Shown here one piece after another: positions 1 to 8,261 of a stretch of DNA of 63,141 nucleotides. Where the stretch lies: positions 1 to 63,141 of the forward strand of contig CANRIT010000007.1 of NCBI GenBank assembly GCA_947630745.1, in the 5' to 3' direction. Under the pieces are notes generated by a model, which was given only the letters and a program-made list of their open reading frames with translations, was not told the origin of the DNA and searched no databases. How positions within the stretch are numbered: position 1 is the first letter of the stretch; each line of letters starts with the position of its first letter. The translations under genes were made by a program, and so were the position numbers. The stretch comes from an uncultured Clostridia bacterium (GTDB lineage Bacteria > Bacillota > Clostridia > Christensenellales > UBA1242).

Positions 1-40
1 CAAGGGGTTTTTTAAAATTTTTTATAAAAAAAGCAAAAAA

Positions 41-71
41 TAATAAAAAAAATAAGCGGGATAACCGCTTA
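41..71 (-). terminator. Rho-independent terminator of the first small gene
   Basis: Stem TAAGCGG (53-59) pairs with CCGCTTA (65-71) around a 5-nt loop. On the minus strand it is followed by a U-rich run (complement of 41-52). It overlaps the stop codon of the gene ending at 69. Confidence 0.85.
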
Positions 72-437
72 CTTGTGGAAGAAATAATCCCCTTCAACAA
101 AAAAGTTGTCGTAGCACTCGTTAAGTTTTGCAAGCAACTCATCAAAATTAGATGTTTCTAAAGTGATGTTGGTAGATTTTCCATCAGTCAATTTAAATTC
201 TTTCCCATTTTGGTCTAAAACCAACTTTTTATTTAAAACAGCCAACAAATAAGCTAAGCGGTCAGCTGCAAAATAAAAGTATTTTTTTGATTTAATTGGC
301 TCAGTTGTAAACGTGCTTAAAACGTTTTCAGAAGCATCAATCTCCCTTTTTTCGCCATTAACTTTTGAAAGTAAAACAAATTTTTTACCTTCGCTCCCGC
401 GCATTTCACCTTTTAAAATAATGTTTGAATCAGTCAT
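69..437 (-). CDS. Hypothetical protein, 122 aa
   Basis: I do not recognise this protein. It is soluble-looking and mixed charged, with no signal peptide, membrane segment or cysteine cluster. The ATG at 437 is well supported by an AGGAGG ribosome site 7 nt upstream, a consensus promoter at 462-490 and a clean terminator overlapping the stop, so it is a monocistronic expressed gene. It is transcribed divergently from the recombinase gene. The N-terminal half (about residues 5-50) looks beta-strand rich and the C-terminus is aromatic and acidic. The function is unknown. Confidence 0.75.
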   Translation of the reverse strand: MTDSNIILKGEMRGSEGKKFVLLSKVNGEKREIDASENVLSTFTTEPIKSKKYFYFAADRLAYLLAVLNKKLVLDQNGKEFKLTDGKSTNITLETSNFDELLAKLNECYDNFFVEGDYFFHK

Positions 438-461
438 AATTATTCCTCCTTGACTTTGACC

Positions 462-490
462 ATTTTAGCACGCAAATTTTAAGTTGTCAA
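462..490 (-). promoter_or_regulatory. SigA-type promoter of the 122-aa gene
   Basis: On the minus strand, TTGACA (complement of 485-490), a 17-nt spacer and TAAAAT (complement of 462-467), followed by the AGGAGG site and ATG. Confidence 0.8.
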
Positions 491-651
491 TAGAATTATT
501 AAATTTTTTTGATATTAATTTTTTTACTTGAATGGTTTGAAATCAACACTACAATATATAGTAATTTGAATAAAAATTTTTTAAAACACATAAATTTTGT
601 TTGTTTTTTACGCAAAGATATGTTAAAATATAATTAGTAAAAGGAATAAAG

Positions 652-1722
652 ATGTCAACTATTTCTAATAACTATTATTTGGATAGAAACCGCAAAAACA
701 TGCAGAAACTTAACCAAATGTTGCCCGAATTGCCTGCATTTTGTAGTATATTCTTTATAGGTATACAAGATACAACCACGCCGTTAACGCGCCTTAACTA
801 TGCGGTTGACTTAAAAACCTTTTTTAACTACCTTGTTACATACGAAAGTGACTTTTTAAACAAGCCAATAAAGTCGCTAACAATAAACGATTTGGATTTG
901 ATTAATGCCCAACTTATTGAGCGATATTTGGCATACCTATCCTATTATGATAAGGAAAATGGCACGGTTTTGTCCAACGGCGAACGCGGAAAGATGCGCA
1001 AACTATCTTCGCTGCGCGCGTTTTTTAAGTATATGTTTAATAAGGACATGATTAAAGCCAATGTTGCCGCCAAGGTTGCCAGCCCAAAACTGCACGAAAA
1101 GCCTATTATTAGGCTGGAAAATGAAGAAACAACCGAACTTATGTATGCTTGCAACACGCTTACTGGCTTTTCCGACCACCAGCAAAAGTATAACGAAAAG
1201 TTTAAAATGCGGGATAAGGCCATTGTTTCGCTGTTTTTAGCAACTGGAATTCGTGTAAGCGAGTGCGTTGGGCTTAATATTGACGATTTTAACTTTAATT
1301 TAAACTCGTTTAGGGTTACCCGCAAAGGTGGCAACCAAGTTATTTTGTACTTTGGTGATGATTTGGCACAAATTTTAAAAGAATACCTACAATATAGGGA
1401 AAGTTTAAACATTCCAAAAGAAGAACGTGCGCTGTTTTTATCCAGCCAAAACAAGCGCATGCAAGTGCGTGCAATGGAGTATTTAATTAAAAAATATGCC
1501 AAAATTGCCACTCCACTTAAAAATATAACACCACACAAATTGCGTTCAACTTATGGCACAAATCTATATAGGGAAACTAAAGATATTTACATTGTTGCTG
1601 AGGTTTTGGGGCATAAAGATGTAAACACCACCCGCAAACACTATGCTGCAATAAGCGACGACGCTCGCCGTTCAGTTGCTGGCAAAGTTAAACTTGACCA
1701 GTTTGATGTTAACAATATGTAG
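652..1722 (+). CDS. Tyrosine recombinase, XerC/XerD-like, 356 aa
   Basis: Site-specific recombinase of the phage-integrase family. It has an N-terminal SAM-like core-binding domain (about residues 35-140) and a C-terminal catalytic domain. Catalytic residues are visible: R201 in GIRVSE, K225 in TRKGG, H295 and R298 in HKLRST, H321 in LGHKD and nucleophile Y331 in KHYA. At 356 aa it is longer than the roughly 300-aa canonical XerC/D, with insertions around residues 100-115 and 170-185. AAAGGA precedes the ATG, and a TATAAT sits at 629-634 with no clear -35. It stands alone next to lexA, while the xer gene usual between trmFO and hslV is missing here, so it could be the chromosome-dimer resolvase or a domesticated integrase. 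No integron or phage genes are adjacent. Confidence 0.85.
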   Translation: MSTISNNYYLDRNRKNMQKLNQMLPELPAFCSIFFIGIQDTTTPLTRLNYAVDLKTFFNYLVTYESDFLNKPIKSLTINDLDLINAQLIERYLAYLSYYDKENGTVLSNGERGKMRKLSSLRAFFKYMFNKDMIKANVAAKVASPKLHEKPIIRLENEETTELMYACNTLTGFSDHQQKYNEKFKMRDKAIVSLFLATGIRVSECVGLNIDDFNFNLNSFRVTRKGGNQVILYFGDDLAQILKEYLQYRESLNIPKEERALFLSSQNKRMQVRAMEYLIKKYAKIATPLKNITPHKLRSTYGTNLYRETKDIYIVAEVLGHKDVNTTRKHYAAISDDARRSVAGKVKLDQFDVNNM

Positions 1723-1742
1723 TGTATTATATATGCTACATA
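1716..1742 (+). repeat. Inverted repeat over the recombinase stop codon
   Basis: TATGTAG (1716-1722) pairs with CTACATA (1736-1742). The T-run is poor, so it may be a weak terminator or just an mRNA 3' hairpin. Confidence 0.35.
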
Positions 1743-1838
1743 CCATATATTTAGACTTGTATTTGTAAACAATAAGCAGGACAAAATTTATTAAGTTTAA
1801 TAAGAATTACAAAATTTAAAAAAATTTTTAAAATTTAT

Positions 1839-1852
1839 CGAACAAATGTTTG
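1839..1852 (+). promoter_or_regulatory. LexA/DinR SOS box in front of lexA
   Basis: CGAACAAATGTTTG matches the Gram-positive SOS consensus CGAAC-N4-GTTYG. It overlaps the lexA -35 hexamer (1850-1855), so bound LexA would block its own promoter. The same 14-mer recurs at 44767-44780 in front of comM. Confidence 0.85.
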
Positions 1853-1878
1853 ACAAATAGTTTTTTATTTGATAAAAT
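1850..1878 (+). promoter_or_regulatory. lexA promoter
   Basis: TTGACA (1850-1855), 17-nt spacer, TAAAAT (1873-1878). It is embedded in the SOS box, as expected for autoregulation. Confidence 0.8.
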
Positions 1879-1895
1879 ACTTTCAAAGGATGAGT

Positions 1896-2480
1896 ATGGA
1901 TAAAACAGAAGAAACCTATAATTTTATAGAAAATTTTATTAACAGAAACAACTACCCGCCTACTATACGGGAAATTTGCGCCAATTTAAATTTGGATTCC
2001 ACTTCAAGTGTGGTTTATCACCTAAAAAAGTTGGAAAAGCAGGGCAAAATCATTCGCAATAACAACAAAAATCGCTCAATTGAACTTACAAACCGCCCAG
2101 CCAACAGCATTACCCTATCCGTTTTAGGCACAATTGCCGCTGGGCAACCTATTTTTGCCGAGCAGAATTTGCTTGAAAAATTTTCTTTTTCTGAAAATAT
2201 GTTTACTGGTTCCGACCTATTTATCCTTAAAGTTAAAGGCGACAGCATGGTAAACGTGGGCATTTATAATGGCGATTTTGTGGTTATAAGCAAGCAATCT
2301 GTAGCAAATAATGGCGAAATTATTGCCTGCCTTATTGACAACGAAGCTACGGTTAAGCGTTATTATAAAGAAAATCACTATTTCCGTTTGCAGCCAGAAA
2401 ATTCGTTTATGCAACCAATTTACACCGACCATTTAACCATTTTGGGCAAAGTTGTTGGGCTTATCCGCACAAAAATTTAA
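1896..2480 (+). CDS. lexA: LexA repressor of the SOS response
   Basis: LexA binds SOS operators and cleaves itself when activated by RecA filaments. With the start used here (ATG at 1896, 7 nt after AAAGG) the protein is 194 aa; the TTG frame opening at 1869 lies within the -10 and is not a plausible start. An N-terminal winged helix (residues 5-60) carries PPTIREIC and the recognition segment STSSVVYHLKKLEKQG. The cleavage bond is Ala82-Gly83 in TIAAGQP. The catalytic dyad is Ser117 (GDSM) and Lys154 (ATVKRY). Key residues are all intact, so it should be functional and is self-regulated through the adjacent SOS box. Confidence 0.96.
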   Translation: MDKTEETYNFIENFINRNNYPPTIREICANLNLDSTSSVVYHLKKLEKQGKIIRNNNKNRSIELTNRPANSITLSVLGTIAAGQPIFAEQNLLEKFSFSENMFTGSDLFILKVKGDSMVNVGIYNGDFVVISKQSVANNGEIIACLIDNEATVKRYYKENHYFRLQPENSFMQPIYTDHLTILGKVVGLIRTKI

Positions 2481-2584
2481 ATTAAACTTGATATCCTAAA
2501 TACAGTTTTAACACAAAATAACACTAGTTGTTGGGTAGATAAAGCGTAAAATTCACAATTTATGTATTTTTTTGCGATTTTTTA

Positions 2585-2613
2585 TTGACTTAATCGCCCT
2601 TTTTTTATATAAT
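2585..2613 (+). promoter_or_regulatory. Promoter of the padR-ABC operon
   Basis: TTGACT (2585-2590), 17-nt spacer, TATAAT (2608-2613). Confidence 0.85.
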
Positions 2614-2627
2614 AGTACTATGTACTA
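2613..2627 (+). promoter_or_regulatory. Perfect palindrome at the transcription start: probable PadR operator
   Basis: TAGTAC-TAT-GTACTA is a perfect 6-bp inverted repeat with a 3-nt centre. It begins at the last base of the -10 and covers the expected start site, which is the position of a repressor operator for an autoregulated PadR-family gene. Confidence 0.65.
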
Positions 2628-2663
2628 AACAATTTAACTCAACTACTATATTCAAGGGGTTGT

Positions 2664-3869
2664 ATGAAAACTGTTGATTTAATTCCATTGATTTTGCTTG
2701 AACTTAACGGCGGAGACAAATATGGTTTGGAAATTACTAAAAATATAGAAACTCGTTCGGCTGGAAGAATTGTTATTAAACAGCCTACTCTTTATACCAT
2801 TTTAAAGAAATTAGAAAAAAGCAAATTTATTTCGTCCTATTGGCTTGACAGCGACATTGGCGGCAAGCGTCATTATTACAAACTTACAGAAAATGGCAAG
2901 CAGCAAGCGCAAACCTTGCCTAACTACAATGTTGTGCTGGAAAATATTTTGGCAAGCGAAGAAGAAGAGCCTATCGACCAGCCAGTTGAAGAAAAAACCG
3001 AGCAGCAAAAAAAATCGGCTGAAATATTGTTTTCGCCGGTTGAAGAACAGGCTGAGCAAACCGAGCAAGTTTCCATTATGGACTTGATTGCGGTTGAACA
3101 AAAAGAAAGCATTTTGCCTACCCAAGAAGTGTTTGATTTAAACAATATCGACAACACCACTGAGGCGGACATAAATCAGCGCAACACCAGCATTTTAAAG
3201 TCGGAATCGGAAAATAAACAAGAAAAATTTGCAAATAATACCAGTGTATCCTCTTTTGCAAGCAAAAAAGAGGCTTTAATTTCGGACGAATATAAAGACC
3301 AATTAAAGTCGATTTATTCATCTACAAACAGCAAATTTGACAGCGCGGAAGTGGTTGCAACCAATCCGGACTACTCAAACATCAAGTATGTTGACTATTA
3401 CGATTTTAAACAAAATCCGTCCTACATAAAAAGCAAACGCACAGCAAAACTTTTGTCCACCCGCATGCTTATAACCTGCTGCTACATGCTGTTTATGCTT
3501 ATTGCCACTTCTTTTTCGGTTAAATTTGCGTCCGATGCGTCTGTTTACTACATCGCGCTTATTTGCGGGATACTTTGCCTTGTTTTCTACCCTATTTTGT
3601 TTGCCCTTAATCAACAAAACTGGCATCTAAAATGGGAAGATAAACCATATAAATTCAACATTAAGCGTTCAATTATTGTTTCAACCGCGGTGTTTGTGGT
3701 TGCCCTAATTGTTACCGTTGTGCTTAACTTAACCCTTGCTAAACTAAAATTTTCAGCCATGTTTGCGGGCAAAAACTTTGCAAATTTCTACACCCCAATT
3801 TTAATTGCCCTTGCCGCATATGTTGACACACTGGCTGGGTTGATATTAATGCGTAAAATAAGCAAATAA
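2664..3869 (+). CDS. PadR-family regulator fused to a four-helix membrane domain, 401 aa
   Basis: Residues 1-95 are a PadR winged helix: LELNGGDKYGLEI, then TLYTILKKLEKSKFI, then GKRHYYKLTENGK. A long acidic, Q/E-rich linker follows (about 95-230). The C-terminal part holds four predicted membrane helices (about 265-290, 295-320, 335-360 and 370-395). PadR proteins normally are 100-190 aa and soluble, so a membrane-anchored form is unusual. AAGGGG precedes the ATG. Eight nt downstream begins an ABC transporter, suggesting that it senses something at the membrane and controls the exporter, with autoregulation through the palindrome at 2613-2627. The ligand is unknown. Confidence 0.8.
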   Translation: MKTVDLIPLILLELNGGDKYGLEITKNIETRSAGRIVIKQPTLYTILKKLEKSKFISSYWLDSDIGGKRHYYKLTENGKQQAQTLPNYNVVLENILASEEEEPIDQPVEEKTEQQKKSAEILFSPVEEQAEQTEQVSIMDLIAVEQKESILPTQEVFDLNNIDNTTEADINQRNTSILKSESENKQEKFANNTSVSSFASKKEALISDEYKDQLKSIYSSTNSKFDSAEVVATNPDYSNIKYVDYYDFKQNPSYIKSKRTAKLLSTRMLITCCYMLFMLIATSFSVKFASDASVYYIALICGILCLVFYPILFALNQQNWHLKWEDKPYKFNIKRSIIVSTAVFVVALIVTVVLNLTLAKLKFSAMFAGKNFANFYTPILIALAAYVDTLAGLILMRKISK

Positions 3870-3877
3870 GGAGTGTT

Positions 3878-4810
3878 ATGAAGCCTGTTTTAGAAGTTAA
3901 AAATTTAACAAAAATCTATTCAAACAGAAAAGTGGTTGATAATGTAAGCTTTTCACTTTTTGCTGGGCAAATCTTTGGTTTTGTTGGCCCAAATGGCGCG
4001 GGCAAATCCACCACCATCCGCATGATAACCGGGCTTACCACAGCAAGTGAAGGCGCGGTTAGAATTTGCGGCTACAACATAAACTACAACTTTAAAAAGG
4101 CAATTGAAAACATTGGCGCAGTGGTTGAAATGCCACAACTCTACCCATATCTGTCTGGGCTTAACAACCTTAAATTGTATGCTAGTTTTTACGGAAACAA
4201 GGCAAAATCTCGCATTAATCAAATTGTAAAACTTGTGGGTATGGAAAACCGCATTAAAGACAAGGTGTCCACCTACTCGCTTGGCATGAAGCAGCGTTTG
4301 GGCATTGCGCAAGCGCTTTTAAACAAGCCAAGCCTTCTTATTTTGGACGAACCTACCAACGGCCTTGACCCTAACGGAATTGTCGAAATCCGCAATATTT
4401 TGCGTGCATTGGCGGATAAAGAACACATTGCAATCATCATTTCCAGCCACAATTTAGCCGAGCTGGAACTTGTTTGCGATGTCATTGCGCTTATTAACAA
4501 CGGCAAACTTATTGAATATCGCACCATGGCGGACATAAACAAATTGGTGGAATCCAAGCAGCGCGTGCAATTTATTTGCAACTACCCTAACTATGCTGCC
4601 ATGCTGTTAAAACAGAAGTTTAAATTGCCAAGCAAAGTGGTTGGCAACTCGGTTATTTGCCCGCTTAAAGAAGAACATTTGGCAACAGTAATTTCGTTTT
4701 TAACTTATAAAAAGATTAAAATCTACGGCATTAAAAAGATACACAAAACACTTGAAGAGTTGTATTTTGAACTGCTTAACAGCAGCCGACCTTCAAGCAG
4801 TATTTTATAG
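3878..4810 (+). CDS. ABC transporter ATP-binding protein, 310 aa
   Basis: Cytoplasmic ATPase of an ABC-2 type transporter. Walker A GPNGAGKST is at 37-45, signature TYSLGMKQR near 130, Walker B LLILDEPTNGLDP near 150-162, and the switch histidine is in IISSHNLAE. The roughly 80-residue C-terminal extension is typical of BcrA/NatA-like subunits. It has AAGGAG before the ATG, lies 8 nt after the PadR gene and 8 nt before the permease, and so is one operon. PadR-controlled BcrA-type transporters often handle antimicrobial peptides or lipid-targeting drugs; the substrate here is not deducible. Confidence 0.93.
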   Translation: MKPVLEVKNLTKIYSNRKVVDNVSFSLFAGQIFGFVGPNGAGKSTTIRMITGLTTASEGAVRICGYNINYNFKKAIENIGAVVEMPQLYPYLSGLNNLKLYASFYGNKAKSRINQIVKLVGMENRIKDKVSTYSLGMKQRLGIAQALLNKPSLLILDEPTNGLDPNGIVEIRNILRALADKEHIAIIISSHNLAELELVCDVIALINNGKLIEYRTMADINKLVESKQRVQFICNYPNYAAMLLKQKFKLPSKVVGNSVICPLKEEHLATVISFLTYKKIKIYGIKKIHKTLEELYFELLNSSRPSSSIL

Positions 4811-4818
4811 GAGGAAGC

Positions 4819-6591
4819 ATGTTTAAGGTTATTGGTGCGGAAATTAAAAAAATGGTTTCAAAGCCGGGCATTTACATTCTGGCTGCTTTTTTGGCGGTTA
4901 TTTTGGTGCTTGGCGTGTTTATTTACAAGCCAGAAGTTAAAACATCAACCGATGTTTCCACTAGTTTCACTGAGGGTTTTAGGTTGACGGGTGATAGAAG
5001 TTACGAAGACCTTATAAAAAACAAAAACGATGCCAACATTGCAAAAACATTGGCTGTGGTAAACTCCTACTCGCAAACCCATACTGAAGAAGGAAATCTG
5101 GTTTTTAATGAAAAATTGGACAACTATATTGAAGCGCGCGGACAGTTGTCGGGCGCAGTAACCTATATGGGGAATACAGAAGCCGACCAAAAAAGCGCAA
5201 CAGATAAATTTATGCAGACAATAACCGATATCAACAACTTTTTACGCCAAGACATTGGTTCGGACACCAACCCTGCAACTGGGCTGCAATCGTTTGCAAT
5301 ATTTACAAGTGACGCAAACCGCAAAAAATTTAGTGAATACTATGGCAAAATTTACGAAGCATATAATAGCATTGAAGATTCGGGCGAAGTTAACAAATAC
5401 AAAGCATTTTACGAAAACTATGAAAACAACTTTTTATCCGCGTTTGATGACACATTAAACAAGTATTATTTCCCAGTTTTGCCAAGCGAAACAATCGCCG
5501 ATTACACAACTTTGTTAACGGATAAGGGCGACACAAAATACGGCACGCTAACCAAGCATTTAAACGAAATTGATACTGCTATAAGAAAATTGTTTGTAAA
5601 CTCCGACTCGCTGTCCTATTCAGCAGACGGCAGCAAGGTTGACCAATTTATTCAACTTGTAAACGAATATCAAAACACCGCAAATTCGTACATATACATG
5701 GTTAAATATGAGTTGATGTCAAACGCGTTTAAAAGTTTGTCTACAAAAAATCAGCACATTTTAACCGATTTAACCAACGAAACCGAATTTAGCGCAAACA
5801 CAAATTTAATCAAATATCAGTATATGTTTGACCACAACAAGGTTGAAGAAGACTTCTCTAGCCCACTTGCGGTTGGCACAACAATTGGCGCAAAAATCAG
5901 CGCGTACGACTATGCTTATTTCATTTTAAGGCTGTTTTCAATTGTAATTTTGGCGTACGCAATTATGTCTGCTTGCCACACCATCGCGGGCGAAATTAAA
6001 GAAGGTTCGATGCGCTATTTTGCCATTAGACCAATAAGCAGAGGCAACATTTTGTTTGGCAAACTTTTGTCGATAATTATAATGACCATTTTGATGTTGC
6101 TGTTTAGCACAATAATCGCGCTTGTGGTTGGCGGCGGCGTTTACGGCTTTGGGGTAAACAACATTTTAACCATATTCAACGGCAAAACTGCAATGGTTAT
6201 TCAACCACTTGGCATGCTTTGCTTGTACTTGTTAAGCTTTATTGTTCAAATTGTGATATACAGTTCAATTGCGCTTATGTTGTCCACATTAATTAAATCC
6301 GACCTGCTTTCAATCACAATAATGCTGCTCATTTACATTTTGAACTTGCTTTTGCCAGTGTTTGCGGGCGGGCTTAACAGTTGGCTTATGTTCTACCCAT
6401 TCAGCCACATATCCTTCTTCGCACTGTTTGGCAGTTCGCTGTTTGCAAATTCAAGCGACCTATTAAGCAGATTGCTTGCGGAAAATGTTTATGCTGGCAC
6501 TTCGCTTGTAACTATAAGCATTGTTAGCCTTGTGCTGATAATTGTCCCACTTGTTATATCCAAATTGGCATTTAAAAACAAAGAATTATAA
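4819..6591 (+). CDS. ABC-2 type permease with a large extracytoplasmic domain, 590 aa
   Basis: Membrane partner of the preceding ATPase. A first transmembrane helix (about residues 16-34) is followed by a roughly 325-residue soluble insert rich in Asn, Asp, Lys and Ser, predicted outside the cell. A cluster of six or so helices follows (about 368-590), including the AGEIKEGSMRY stretch typical of the ABC-2 coupling region. AGGAGG precedes the ATG. The big ectodomain resembles that of transporters acting on extracellular peptides or lipids; the function is inferred only from the operon. Confidence 0.85.
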   Translation: MFKVIGAEIKKMVSKPGIYILAAFLAVILVLGVFIYKPEVKTSTDVSTSFTEGFRLTGDRSYEDLIKNKNDANIAKTLAVVNSYSQTHTEEGNLVFNEKLDNYIEARGQLSGAVTYMGNTEADQKSATDKFMQTITDINNFLRQDIGSDTNPATGLQSFAIFTSDANRKKFSEYYGKIYEAYNSIEDSGEVNKYKAFYENYENNFLSAFDDTLNKYYFPVLPSETIADYTTLLTDKGDTKYGTLTKHLNEIDTAIRKLFVNSDSLSYSADGSKVDQFIQLVNEYQNTANSYIYMVKYELMSNAFKSLSTKNQHILTDLTNETEFSANTNLIKYQYMFDHNKVEEDFSSPLAVGTTIGAKISAYDYAYFILRLFSIVILAYAIMSACHTIAGEIKEGSMRYFAIRPISRGNILFGKLLSIIIMTILMLLFSTIIALVVGGGVYGFGVNNILTIFNGKTAMVIQPLGMLCLYLLSFIVQIVIYSSIALMLSTLIKSDLLSITIMLLIYILNLLLPVFAGGLNSWLMFYPFSHISFFALFGSSLFANSSDLLSRLLAENVYAGTSLVTISIVSLVLIIVPLVISKLAFKNKEL

Positions 6592-6612
6592 GGGCCGCTT
6601 GGCTCTTTTTTC
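6591..6612 (+). terminator. Terminator of the padR-ABC operon
   Basis: AGGGCC (6591-6596), loop GCTT, GGCTCT (6601-6606) then a T-run. One G.U pair. It begins at the last base of the permease stop. Confidence 0.75.
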
Positions 6613-6630
6613 TTGCCTTATTATCTTTGC

Positions 6631-6655
6631 GTAAAAAAAAGAGTTATTCACTCTT
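6631..6655 (-). terminator. Terminator of rnhA
   Basis: AAGAGT (6639-6644) and ACTCTT (6650-6655) with a 5-nt loop. The minus-strand transcript ends in eight U residues (complement of 6633-6640). Confidence 0.8.
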
Positions 6656-7090
6656 ATGCTTTGCAATTTCACCCGTGGCAAGCTGGTCGCAGCGATTGTT
6701 GTACTTGTTGTCCGCATGACCCTTAACCTTAATCCAGTTAATTTTGTGAGTGTTATTAAATTCAATCAATCTTTGCCACAATTCGACATTTTGCACTGGC
6801 TTTTTGTTGGACGATTTAAAGCCATTTAACTGCCATTTTGTCACCCACCCCTCGTTAAAGCCATTTATTAGATACGCGCTGTCGCTGTACAAATCCACCT
6901 CGCACGGCAGTTTTAATTTGTCAAGCGCCATAATGGCTGCGGTAAGTTCCATTTGATTGTTTGTAGTGTTTGGGTTAAAACCGCTTATCTCTTTTGGCGG
7001 ATTATCCTTATAAAAAAGCATGGCACCCCAGCCTCCCGCGCCCGGATTGCCACTGCACGCGCCGTCAGTGTAAATTGTCACCTTTTTCAT
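6644..7090 (-). CDS. rnhA: Ribonuclease HI
   Basis: Degrades the RNA strand of RNA-DNA hybrids (R-loops, Okazaki primers). 148 aa, the normal length of a bacterial type 1 enzyme without the hybrid-binding domain. Catalytic residues are D9 (YTDG), E48 (NQMELTA), D70 (YSDSAYL) and D135, with H125 in the VKGHADN loop. Trp-rich handle region present (WVTKWQLNGF). No Shine-Dalgarno is visible: the -10 TATAAT (complement of 7105-7110) leaves only about 8 nt of leader before the ATG. It converges on the ABC operon, the two terminators lying back to back. Confidence 0.95.
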   Translation of the reverse strand: MKKVTIYTDGACSGNPGAGGWGAMLFYKDNPPKEISGFNPNTTNNQMELTAAIMALDKLKLPCEVDLYSDSAYLINGFNEGWVTKWQLNGFKSSNKKPVQNVELWQRLIEFNNTHKINWIKVKGHADNKYNNRCDQLATGEIAKHKSE

Positions 7091-7132
7091 GCTTATATTT
7101 TACTATTATATCAAAAAAAAGTCAAATAAAAA

Positions 7133-7151
7133 ACAAACCTAAATGGTTTGT
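7133..7151 (-). terminator. Terminator of the 267-aa membrane protein gene
   Basis: ACAAACC (7133-7139), loop TAAAT, GGTTTGT (7145-7151), with a U-run on the minus strand (complement of 7126-7133). Confidence 0.8.
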
Positions 7152-7156
7152 AATTA

Positions 7157-7960
7157 TCATTCTTTATTATTGGTTGTAAACTCAGTGTTTGTGGTGTTTA
7201 GCGGAAACTCTTTAACAGCCGGCCTTTTTGTTGGTTGTTTGTTTATTTTGCGATATTTTGGCTTTACATGTGTTTCGCGTTCTGCATTGATATAGTAGAT
7301 GATTTTTGGATAGACCTTTACAATTTTGAAATACTTTTTCTTTTTCATAAAGCCATCGCAAACCAAGAATATGCTTACAAAAGTGATTATTGTGCCGACA
7401 AACACACCCACCAAGCCGTTGTATAAATGCTGATTTTCAACTGGCAAAAAGGACAAAATACCTACGTGTGCCAAGGTGATGTTGTTAAACGCTGTGGCAA
7501 AATTGGTGAACTTGTACTCTTTAATAAGCATGGTTTTGCCTTTGGTGTGAATAACGCCCCAAAAGCTCATAGCCACGCCGTAGATTGCGTAGCCCGAGAT
7601 GATAATTGCAATTGGCAAGTTGTAGTTAAATTCGGACGCAAACAAGCCAAACACTTGAAAAAGTGAATATGCAATGTAAATTAAGCTTGAAACTGCCAAA
7701 ATTATGCCGCCGCGTATGTAATTATGAATGTCTTTTATGTTTTCCGTGTTATGTTTAAGCCCATGGCTGCAATTGTGCTTAACCATGCCGATGCAAAGGC
7801 CGTACAAGGCGATTGCAATCACAAACCAAGAATGGAAGACAATGCCGACAATAATTTTAAACAAAAACACGGACAAGCTTTTTAAAAACGCCAACTTGCC
7901 ATAAACAATAATCTTTTTTTCCTCTGGAATGTTGCGATATTTCCTAATTAAATTCCACAT
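7157..7960 (-). CDS. Multi-pass membrane protein of unknown function, 267 aa
   Basis: Not recognised. An N-terminal amphipathic stretch (residues 1-22) is followed by about five predicted membrane helices (around 24-62, 88-115, 118-140, 165-185 and 188-205). The cytoplasmic C-terminal tail of about 60 residues is basic and Thr/Asn rich. It has its own promoter and terminator, so it is monocistronic. The best upstream GGTGG lies more than 20 nt before the ATG, but an in-frame stop follows it, so 7960 is the only good start. Confidence 0.7.
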   Translation of the reverse strand: MWNLIRKYRNIPEEKKIIVYGKLAFLKSLSVFLFKIIVGIVFHSWFVIAIALYGLCIGMVKHNCSHGLKHNTENIKDIHNYIRGGIILAVSSLIYIAYSLFQVFGLFASEFNYNLPIAIIISGYAIYGVAMSFWGVIHTKGKTMLIKEYKFTNFATAFNNITLAHVGILSFLPVENQHLYNGLVGVFVGTIITFVSIFLVCDGFMKKKKYFKIVKVYPKIIYYINAERETHVKPKYRKINKQPTKRPAVKEFPLNTTNTEFTTNNKE

Positions 7961-8003
7961 TTTTGTAAATTATTTTTTTTGCTCTTCCACCTTCTATATT
8001 TTT

Positions 8004-8031
8004 ATTATAACATAATTGTTAAAAATTTCAA
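8004..8031 (-). promoter_or_regulatory. Promoter of the 267-aa membrane protein gene
   Basis: Minus strand: TTGAAA (complement of 8026-8031), 16-nt spacer, TATAAT (complement of 8004-8009). Confidence 0.7.
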
Positions 8032-8083
8032 TTGTTTTTTAATAATTTTAACAAATTATTAATTAATCTAGTACATTTTATGC

Positions 8084-8109
8084 AAAATTCTAATTTTAGT
8101 TAGAATTTT
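8084..8109 (-). terminator. Inverted repeat downstream of proS, possible terminator
   Basis: AAAATTCTAA (8084-8093) pairs perfectly with TTAGAATTTT (8100-8109) around TTTTAG. It is about 150 nt past the proS stop and has a poor U-run, so its role as terminator is uncertain. Confidence 0.4.
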
Positions 8110-8261
8110 TGCCGCCTAATAACAACTTTTCACCTTCAACATAACATCCATTTCCAAAGGACAACTATCCTCTTTTTTTTTATGCTCTTTTCCCAATTTA
8201 CATCAAACATTTTTTACTCCTTAGAATAATTAAAACACAATTTTAATCATTTGTCAATATG

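Larger units (their letters stand above)
7961..8261. other. Intergenic region between proS and the membrane protein gene
   Basis: About 300 nt without a gene. It holds the minus-strand promoter at 8004-8031 and a 10-bp inverted repeat at 8084-8109. The rest, including a run of T at about 8174-8181, shows no reading frame or structure that I can support. Confidence 0.6.

Noticed and set aside
652..1722. The tyrosine recombinase as part of an integron or prophage
   Set aside because: No attI/attC-like site, cassette or phage genes are next to it; lexA follows, so a chromosomal Xer-like enzyme is at least as likely.
1869..1895. Upstream start of lexA at TTG 1869
   Set aside because: It overlaps the -10 region of the promoter; ATG 1896 has a properly spaced AAAGG.
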